From positions 1 through 5,385 of the forward strand of contig QKGK01000194.1 in assembly GCA_003250455.1 (NCBI GenBank): a stretch of 5,385 bases of DNA, in the 5' to 3' direction. The notes beneath the pieces are model-generated. The model did no database searches, was not told the DNA's origin, and was given only the letters and a program-made list of their open reading frames with translations. The stretch's first letter is position 1. Every line of letters starts with the position of its first letter. The DNA comes from Chloroflexota bacterium (GTDB lineage: Bacteria > Chloroflexota > Anaerolineae > Anaerolineales > UBA11579). The translations under genes were made by a program, and so were the position numbers. Positions 1 to 4,761 of this stretch are shown here, one piece after another.

Positions 1-566
1 GTGAGCACCATGCCCATGAGATCGAAAACTTCGAAGAGATCTGCAACACAAGCACTTTCCACATTGGCAGTCTGGAAGTGGTGAATGTGTGGGTCAACAG
101 CGAACACGCCGAAGGCGTGGGCGAATGTGCCCATGCCATCATTCCGCTTGTGCGTGCCGTTGCCACCGACCTGAACTTCACCGTGGCGCTGGCGATCATC
201 TCTGTGGTGATGATCCAGGTGGTCGGTGTGCGTGCTTTGGGATTGCGCTACTTTGAGAAGTTCTTCTATGTACGCACGTTGTTTACCAAGCCATTCTTTG
301 GCCTGATCGATTTCGTCGTCGGGCTGTTTGAGATTGTTTCGGAGTTCTCCAAGATCATCTCTTTCTCCTTCCGTTTGTTTGGCAATATTTTTGCCGGCGC
401 GGTGCTGCTGTTCGTGTTGGGCACGTTGATCCCCGTGGCAGCCCAGGCGGCTGTGATGGCTTTGGAATTTATGGTCGGGATGATCCAGGCAATCGTCTTC
501 GGTATGCTTACGATGATCTTTATGTCGCAGGCAACTCACTCCCACCACGATGAAGGCGGGCACTAG
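1..566 (+). CDS. atpB: F0F1 ATP synthase subunit a, 3' part (left edge truncated)
   Basis: Subunit a forms the proton half-channels beside the c-ring in the membrane. The gene is open to the left edge; the first full codon in frame is at 3 and 187 codons precede the TAG at 564-566, so the N-terminus and first helices are missing. The family pattern PLVRAVATDLNFTVALA is at about 144-194. The essential stator arginine lies in SFSFRLFGNIFAG (Arg codon 372-374, equivalent to E. coli Arg210). The last helix carries the conserved Gln (486-488) in MIQAIVFGMLT. The residue matching E. coli Glu219 is Ala (399-401), while a Glu (465-467) sits where E. coli has His245. The C-terminus is His-rich (HSHHDEGGH). 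The loop before PLVR is also rich in His and Glu and contains two Cys. It is the first visible gene of an a-c-b cluster. An internal GTG at 78 is not the true start, because the reading frame and homology continue upstream of it. The family call is very secure. Confidence 0.95.
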   Translation, partial: EHHAHEIENFEEICNTSTFHIGSLEVVNVWVNSEHAEGVGECAHAIIPLVRAVATDLNFTVALAIISVVMIQVVGVRALGLRYFEKFFYVRTLFTKPFFGLIDFVVGLFEIVSEFSKIISFSFRLFGNIFAGAVLLFVLGTLIPVAAQAAVMALEFMVGMIQAIVFGMLTMIFMSQATHSHHDEGGH

Positions 567-591
567 CCCAGCCACTTTAGACTGTATGATC

Positions 592-645
592 TTCGGGCGG
601 AACACCGCCCGGATAGGAAGTCCAACTACCCGGCGGGGAACCCGC
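592..645 (+). promoter_or_regulatory. Two tandem GC-rich hairpins in the atpB-atpE spacer
   Basis: The 113-base spacer holds two inverted repeats. The first pairs CGGGCGG (594-600) with CCGCCCG (605-611) around an AACA loop, and extends by a G-U and an A-U pair to 592-613. The second pairs GCGGG (633-637) with CCCGC (641-645) around GAA. Neither is followed by a T-run, so they do not look like intrinsic terminators. They lie between the genes for a one-copy subunit (a) and a many-copy ring subunit (c), so a role in mRNA processing, mRNA stability or setting atpE expression is plausible. That role is inference. Confidence 0.5.
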
Positions 646-679
646 TCTAGATCAAAAAGAATTCGGAGGATAGAACAAT

Positions 680-934
680 ATGGAAATTACACCTGAAGTA
701 GCAACCATTCTTGCTGGTGCGATTAAGATGATTGGTGCTGGCCTGGCCATGATCGGTGCGATGGGCGCCGGCCTGGGCGTAGGTATGGCCGCATTTGGTG
801 GTGTGCAGGGTATTGCCCGCAACCCCGATGCGTCCGGTGATATCCAGACAAACATGATCCTCGGTATTGTGTTTACCGAAGCGATCGCGATTTATTGTCT
901 GGTTGTGTCCATGCTGATTATTTTCGTTGGCTAA
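680..934 (+). CDS. atpE: F0F1 ATP synthase subunit c (proton-type ring subunit)
   Basis: This 84-residue hairpin protein forms the rotating c-ring of Fo. Helix 1 (about residues 8-44) contains the glycine packing motif GAGLGVGMA (residues 29-37). The polar loop is ARNPDASGDIQ (46-56), with the conserved Arg47 and Pro49 that contact gamma/epsilon. Helix 2 (about 57-82) carries the ion-binding carboxylate Glu67 (codon 878-880) in IVFTEAIAIY. Against the Na+-binding Ilyobacter c subunit, the ligand positions Gln32, Val63 and Ser66 correspond to Val34, Phe65 and Ala68 here. Only the Glu is kept, so H+ coupling is expected. The ATG is preceded by a strong GGAGGA (665-670) with 9 bases spacing. The gene ends in tandem stops TAATAA. 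It lies between atpB and atpF as in most bacterial atp operons. Confidence 0.97.
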   Translation: MEITPEVATILAGAIKMIGAGLAMIGAMGAGLGVGMAAFGGVQGIARNPDASGDIQTNMILGIVFTEAIAIYCLVVSMLIIFVG

Positions 935-942
935 TAATTAAC

Positions 943-949
943 GGGAGGT
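943..949 (+). promoter_or_regulatory. Ribosome binding site fixing the TTG start of atpF
   Basis: GGGAGGT lies 6 bases before TTG at 956-958, the first codon that yields an intact b-subunit membrane anchor. The rare TTG start may lower translation of b relative to c. This would fit the need for many c and few b copies, but that is inference. Confidence 0.75.
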
Positions 950-955
950 TGAACC

Positions 956-1678
956 TTGGAACAGTTAGGTATTAACTTAGGTTTTATAATTGTCCAGATC
1001 GTCAACTTTGCGTTGATCTTTATCATCCTGCGGGCATGGGTGTTCAAGCCGATTGCAGGGGTACTGGTCAGCCGCCGTGAAAAGGTTGCTCAGGGGCTGG
1101 AAGATGCCCGCGTTGCTGCAGATGCGCGCGCCAGTGCTGAGGCCGACGCAGAGAAAATTCTGGCAGAAGCACAGACAAAGGCTTCTGAAATTGTGCGGGA
1201 AGCGACCGTGCGAGCAGAAGAGGCCACCAAAGATATTAAGGTTGCCGCTGAGAAAGATGCCGCCGATACCCGCAAGAACGCTTTGGCAGAGATCGAAGAC
1301 GAGCGCAACAAGGTGCTTGGCGAAGTCCGCGGGCAGATTGCCGCCCTGGCAATGGCTGCCACCCAGAAGTTGGTTGGCGAAGCCCTGGACGAACAGCGCC
1401 AGCGTGCGTTGATCGACCAGTTCTTCTCCGGTGTGAAAGATGGCAAAGTGACCGTGGTGGAACCTGCCGAAGGCGATTCGGCGGTGATCACCAGCGCATT
1501 GCCGCTTACCGATGCGGAACAAAAGACGATCAAAGACCAGGTACTCAAAGGGCAGGGTGACGTTGCCTTCAAGGTTGACCCGTCCATTATGGGTGGGCTG
1601 GTGGTGCGTGTGGGTGATAAAGTGCTGGATGGTTCTATTTCCGGCCAGCTGGACGCCATGCGCCAAAATCTGAAGTAA
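956..1678 (+). CDS. atpF: F0F1 ATP synthase subunit b fused to a delta (OSCP) C-terminal domain
   Basis: This 240-residue peripheral-stalk protein links Fo to F1. Residues about 8-28 form the single membrane anchor (FIIVQIVNFALIFIILRAWV), followed by the typical FKPIAGVLVSRREKV. Residues about 37-165 form a long, charged, Ala/Glu/Lys-rich helix (coiled coil) ending in LAMAATQKLVGEALDEQRQR, the usual end of b. A further 65 residues (about 176-240) follow. They contain ITSALPLTDAEQ, FKVDPSIMGGLVVRVGDKV and LDGSISGQLDAMRQ, the signature of the C-terminal domain of subunit delta. The large N-terminal helical domain of delta, which normally binds alpha, is not present. Plain b subunits are about 155-175 residues, so the extra length matches the added domain. 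The TTG start at 956 is chosen because the RBS and the membrane anchor require it. The gene begins 21 bases after atpE, is last in the cluster, and is followed by a terminator. The family call is very secure; the fusion reading is strong. Confidence 0.92.
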   Translation: MEQLGINLGFIIVQIVNFALIFIILRAWVFKPIAGVLVSRREKVAQGLEDARVAADARASAEADAEKILAEAQTKASEIVREATVRAEEATKDIKVAAEKDAADTRKNALAEIEDERNKVLGEVRGQIAALAMAATQKLVGEALDEQRQRALIDQFFSGVKDGKVTVVEPAEGDSAVITSALPLTDAEQKTIKDQVLKGQGDVAFKVDPSIMGGLVVRVGDKVLDGSISGQLDAMRQNLK

Positions 1679-1711
1679 CAGGCAAAACTGTCCTTCAAAT
1701 CGTTATGACTG

Positions 1712-1747
1712 AAAGCGCCCGATGTTCTGTTCGGGCGCTTTTTATTT
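1712..1747 (+). terminator. Rho-independent terminator closing the Fo gene cluster
   Basis: AGCGCCCGA (1714-1722) pairs perfectly with TCGGGCGCT (1731-1739) around an 8-base loop. Two more A-T pairs lie at the base, and the T-rich tract TTTTTATTT (1739-1747) follows. It lies 33 bases after the atpF stop. It should end the atpB-E-F transcript and separate it from murE. Confidence 0.93.
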
Positions 1748-1753
1748 ACTAGA

Positions 1754-1782
1754 TGAACATTCTTTTTATAAAGCGATATTAC
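1754..1782 (+). promoter_or_regulatory. Candidate sigma-70-type promoter for murE
   Basis: TGAACA (1754-1759) and TATTAC (1777-1782) match the -35 and -10 consensus at 4 of 6 positions each, with the ideal 17-base spacer. They lie in the only AT-rich stretch nearby, directly after the terminator and about 33 bases before the murE start. A promoter is needed here because the upstream transcript is terminated. The exact boxes are tentative. Confidence 0.35.
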
Positions 1783-1814
1783 TGCCCATCCCGACTAATT
1801 CTCCGGTATCGAAA

Positions 1815-3356
1815 ATGATGCAAAAAAATCTGCTTGCTTTGCTGGAAGACTTTTCCCTTTCCCCGTCCGTTCCGGATGTGCCTGTTTCTGGCATTACAGT
1901 GGATTCCCGGCGTGTACAGCCGGGTGACCTGTTTGTCGCCACCAGCGACCGGGTGGACGGACACCAGTATATTCCCGATGCGATTCGCAAAGGCGCGGTG
2001 GCTGTGATGGGGAGCAAGCCGCAGACCCTGTCTGTCCCCTACGTCCAGGTGGCCGATACGCGGGCCGCCCTGGCGGAAATCTCTGCCCGTTATTACGATT
2101 ACCCGGCCAAAGAACTGGTGATGATCGGCGTGACCGGTTCGGATGGCAAAACGACCGTCGTCAATTTTATTTACCAGATATTAAAAGCTGCCGGGCTGCC
2201 CGCCGGGATGATCTCGACGGTCAATGCAGTGATCGGTGATGAGACCCTGGATACCGGCTTGCATGTCACCACCCCGGAGGCGTTTGAGGTGCAGGGCTAC
2301 CTGCGCCGGATGGCAGATGCCGGTCTTGAATTTGCGGTGCTGGAAACTACTTCTCATGGGCTGGCGGCACGGCGTGTGCAGGGCAAAGATTTTGACATCG
2401 GCGTGATCACCAACATCACCCATGAGCACCTGGACTACCACGGCTCGTGGGAGGCCTATATGCAGGCCAAAGCGCGCCTGGTGGAGGGGCTGTCTGTGCC
2501 TAAAGGGAAAAAGCAACCTGTTTCGCCGCTGGCCGTGCTCAACCGTGATGACCGTTCTTATCCGCACCTCGTCGAGCGGGTGCAGGCGCGCCAGATCGCC
2601 TACGGACAGCATCCCGACGCAGATGTGTGGGCAGACCAGATTGAAAACACCCCCGAATTTTTGCGCTTTGTGGCCCACGGCCCGGGCTTTGAAATTCCCA
2701 TTGAGAGCAGCATGATTGGGAATTATAATGTCTGGAACATCCTGGCGGCGTTATCGGTCACCGTAGTTGGGCTGGGGATCGACCCCGGCACGGCTGCGGC
2801 TGGCATCCGGGCTCTGCAGGGTGTGCCAGGCCGCATGGAGCGCATTCACCTGGGGCAGGATTTTATCGCCGTGGTGGATTTTGCGCACACCCCGTTTGCA
2901 CTCCAGGCGGCTTTGCAGGCCGGGCGCAAGATGACAGATGGACGCATTGTCGCTATCTTTGGCTCCGCCGGGCTGCGCGATAAGGAAAAACGGCGCATGA
3001 TGGCCGAGTTTTCAGCGCAGCTGGCTGATATCACCATCCTGACGGCGGAAGACCCCCGCACGGAATCGCTGGATGCCATTCTGGAAGAGATGGCAGAGGG
3101 TGCAGCCAGTAAAGGTGGGGTGGAAAATGAAACATTTTTCCGTGTGCGGGACCGCAGCGAGGCGATCCGCACCGGCCTGGAAATGGCCCGCCCTGGCGAC
3201 CTGGTGTTAGCATTGGGCAAGGGGCACGAACAATCAATGTGTTTTAACGTCACCGAATATCCATGGGACGACCGCACCGCCATGCGGGCGGCATTATCCC
3301 AGTTATTAGGGCTGGAAGGGCCGCAGATGCCTTACCTGCCCACCCAGGATGAGTGA
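1815..3356 (+). CDS. murE: Mur ligase, MurE type (UDP-MurNAc-tripeptide synthetase)
   Basis: MurE is a cytoplasmic ATP-dependent ligase that adds the third, usually diamino, acid to UDP-MurNAc-L-Ala-D-Glu in peptidoglycan synthesis. From ATG 1815 the protein is 513 residues, normal for MurE. The N-terminal substrate domain shows ITVDSRRVQPGDLFVA (about 27-42). The ATPase domain has the P-loop TGSDGKTT (107-114), TTPE (152-155), ETTSHGL (177-183), EHLDYHG (204-210) and the Lys normally carbamylated, Lys219. Next come GNYNVWN (302-308) and GRMERI (339-344). The C-terminal domain has VDFAHTP (354-360), FGSAGLRDK (382-390), EDPRTE (412-417) and GKGHE (468-472). Several motifs deviate: the usual TNGKTT is SDGKTT, DHLDYHG is EHLDYHG, and DNPR is EDPR. 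The added amino acid (diaminopimelate, lysine or ornithine) is therefore open. The frame also has an ATG at 1722, but that lies inside the terminator hairpin and would add 31 residues unlike MurE. Starts at 1815 or 1818 fit the family; no clear Shine-Dalgarno is seen. No other mur genes are adjacent. Confidence 0.88.
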   Translation: MMQKNLLALLEDFSLSPSVPDVPVSGITVDSRRVQPGDLFVATSDRVDGHQYIPDAIRKGAVAVMGSKPQTLSVPYVQVADTRAALAEISARYYDYPAKELVMIGVTGSDGKTTVVNFIYQILKAAGLPAGMISTVNAVIGDETLDTGLHVTTPEAFEVQGYLRRMADAGLEFAVLETTSHGLAARRVQGKDFDIGVITNITHEHLDYHGSWEAYMQAKARLVEGLSVPKGKKQPVSPLAVLNRDDRSYPHLVERVQARQIAYGQHPDADVWADQIENTPEFLRFVAHGPGFEIPIESSMIGNYNVWNILAALSVTVVGLGIDPGTAAAGIRALQGVPGRMERIHLGQDFIAVVDFAHTPFALQAALQAGRKMTDGRIVAIFGSAGLRDKEKRRMMAEFSAQLADITILTAEDPRTESLDAILEEMAEGAASKGGVENETFFRVRDRSEAIRTGLEMARPGDLVLALGKGHEQSMCFNVTEYPWDDRTAMRAALSQLLGLEGPQMPYLPTQDE

Positions 3357-3382
3357 CGGTTTGGCGATATTAGGGTTATATT
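3353..3382 (+). promoter_or_regulatory. Possible promoter for the MFS-plsC pair
   Basis: TATATT (3377-3382, 5 of 6 to the -10 consensus) lies 18 bases after GTGACG (3353-3358, 4 of 6 to the -35), which overlaps the murE stop. Transcription would start near 3389, just before the UUCG hairpin. The -35 is weak, and co-transcription from murE is the alternative. Confidence 0.3.
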
Positions 3383-3391
3383 ACAGGGGCG

Positions 3392-3405
3392 TCCGCTTCG
3401 GCGGA
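3392..3405 (+). other. Short UUCG-tetraloop hairpin between murE and the MFS gene
   Basis: TCCGC (3392-3396) and GCGGA (3401-3405) form a 5-bp stem closed by C(UUCG)G, an exceptionally stable tetraloop. Only the weak, T-rich ATTCTTTC follows. It could be a weak terminator, a pause site or an mRNA-stabilising 5' element ahead of the RBS at 3414-3420. Confidence 0.4.
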
Positions 3406-3428
3406 ATTCTTTCAGGAGGTATGGAACG

Positions 3429-4757
3429 ATGACGGAAATGACCGCAATAAAAAAGAAGGAGCAATGGGCCTGGTACCTGTATGACTTTGGGAACTCGGCC
3501 TATGCCGCCGTGGTGCTGCTGGCGGTGTATTCGGCGTATTTCCAGGGGACAGTTGTAGGCGGGTCGGAGGGGACGCGTTTATGGGGCATTGCCACGGGGA
3601 TCGCCATGCTGGTTGTGGCATTTATCGCCCCGGTGTTGGGTGCGATTGCCGACCATTCCGGGAAGAAGAAAACCGTGCTGTTCTTCATGACCACGATTTC
3701 CATTATTTTTACGGCTTTATTGTTCACCGTGCGGGCGGGCAGCGTATTTACCGGGATGCTGTTTTTTATTCTGGCAGAGATCGGCTACCGCGGCGGGCAG
3801 GTGTTTTATAACGCTTTGCTGCCCGAAATTGCCGACCAGGATGAGATTGGCAGGGTCTCCGGTATGGGCTGGGCAGTGGGTTCCTTTGGCGGGATCATTT
3901 GTCTGGCGATCGTGCTGGCATTGATCATGATTGTGGGCGGTGAATTTGTCGTCCGGATCTCGTTTATTATCACAGCAGTGTTCTTTGCACTTTCAACTGT
4001 ACCGATGTGGTTCTGGCTGAAAGAGAAGACTGAACCCAAACCGCTGAAAGAAGGCGACAATTACATTAAAGTAGCCTTCCGCCGTTTGCGCACCACATTC
4101 CGCTCGATCCACCAATATCGTGAATTTATCAAGTTTATGATCGCTTTCCTGATCTATAACGACGGGATCATTGCGGCGCTGGATTTTGCTGCCATCATCG
4201 GGGCGGTGCTTTACGGTATGGAACAGCAGCAGCTGATCATCATGATGATCCTGGTGCAGGTTACCAGCGTAGCCGGGGCGTATCTTTACGGCATCCTCGG
4301 TGAGAAGATGGGCTTCAAGCGGGGCCTGGTTCAGTCGCTGATCCTGATGATCCTGGCGGTGGTCCTGATCTTCTTCAACAATTCGATTGGCGGGTTCTTC
4401 GCCATCACTTCTCTGGCAGGCTTTGCCCTCACCGGTGTGCAGTCGCTCAGCCGCACAATGATCGGCGCTTTTGCCCCTCCCGGGCGCAGCGCTGAGTTCT
4501 TCGGCTTTTTCGGTATGGTCGGGCGCACGTCATCCTTTATTGGGCCGTTCCTGTTTGGGATCATCGCTCACCGCCTGACAGAACTGCATGAGGCTGCCGG
4601 GATGACCCCTGAAGCGGCCATCCAACTGGGGCACAGGCAGGCGGTCTTTGCGATTGCCGCATTCCTGGCTGTCGGCCTGGGGCTGCTGGTATTGGTCAAC
4701 GAGAAGGAGGGCCGCAAGGTTGCTTTGGGGCAGGTTGTCCTAGAGCCGGGAGATTAG
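3429..4757 (+). CDS. MFS transporter, UMF1 / Atg22-like family
   Basis: This 442-residue integral membrane protein has about 12 helices: roughly 21-40, 52-75, 83-101, 105-125, 145-168, 175-197, 233-262, 268-290, 298-316, 320-340, 355-380 and 403-424. A charged central loop lies at about 198-230. The UMF1 hallmark is the start of helix 1, WYLYDFGNSAYAAVV (15-29). MFS motif A follows helix 2 as GAIADHSGKKK (71-81). Further family blocks are FYNALLPEIA (126-135), GMGWAVGSFGG (145-155), and GVQSLSRTMIGAFAP (336-350) leading into EFFGFFG (356-362). The length is typical. The substrate of bacterial UMF1 proteins is not established. Yeast Atg22 exports amino acids from the vacuole, so a small-solute exporter is possible, but this is inference. 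AGGAGGT (3414-3420) lies 8 bases before the ATG. The gene is followed after 4 bases by plsC, so it is the first or middle gene of an operon. Confidence 0.88.
   Translation: MTEMTAIKKKEQWAWYLYDFGNSAYAAVVLLAVYSAYFQGTVVGGSEGTRLWGIATGIAMLVVAFIAPVLGAIADHSGKKKTVLFFMTTISIIFTALLFTVRAGSVFTGMLFFILAEIGYRGGQVFYNALLPEIADQDEIGRVSGMGWAVGSFGGIICLAIVLALIMIVGGEFVVRISFIITAVFFALSTVPMWFWLKEKTEPKPLKEGDNYIKVAFRRLRTTFRSIHQYREFIKFMIAFLIYNDGIIAALDFAAIIGAVLYGMEQQQLIIMMILVQVTSVAGAYLYGILGEKMGFKRGLVQSLILMILAVVLIFFNNSIGGFFAITSLAGFALTGVQSLSRTMIGAFAPPGRSAEFFGFFGMVGRTSSFIGPFLFGIIAHRLTELHEAAGMTPEAAIQLGHRQAVFAIAAFLAVGLGLLVLVNEKEGRKVALGQVVLEPGD
4748..4752 (+). promoter_or_regulatory. RBS supporting the GTG start of plsC
   Basis: GGGAG lies inside the last codons of the MFS gene, 9 bases before GTG 4762-4764. 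With a 4-base intergenic gap this points to translational coupling of the two genes. Confidence 0.55.
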
Positions 4758-4761
4758 TCCC

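Noticed and set aside
592..645. The atpB-atpE hairpins as intrinsic terminators
   Set aside because: No T-run follows either stem (A-rich sequence follows the second), and a terminator between a and c would break an essential operon.
1053..1412. A 119-codon + strand frame overlapping atpF
   Set aside because: It is out of frame with the continuous b-delta protein, has an Arg/Trp/Pro-rich composition, and has no convincing ribosome site.
977..1698. Two long minus-strand open frames (977-1666 and 1090-1698) opposite atpF
   Set aside because: They are antisense to a well-recognised gene in a GC-rich, Ala/Glu-rich region where such frames arise by codon bias. Their translations are rich in Arg, Ser, His and Cys and match no family I know.
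2181..3283. Minus-strand and alternative-frame reading frames within murE
   Set aside because: The Mur ligase motifs run continuously in one + frame across the whole region; the others are shadows.
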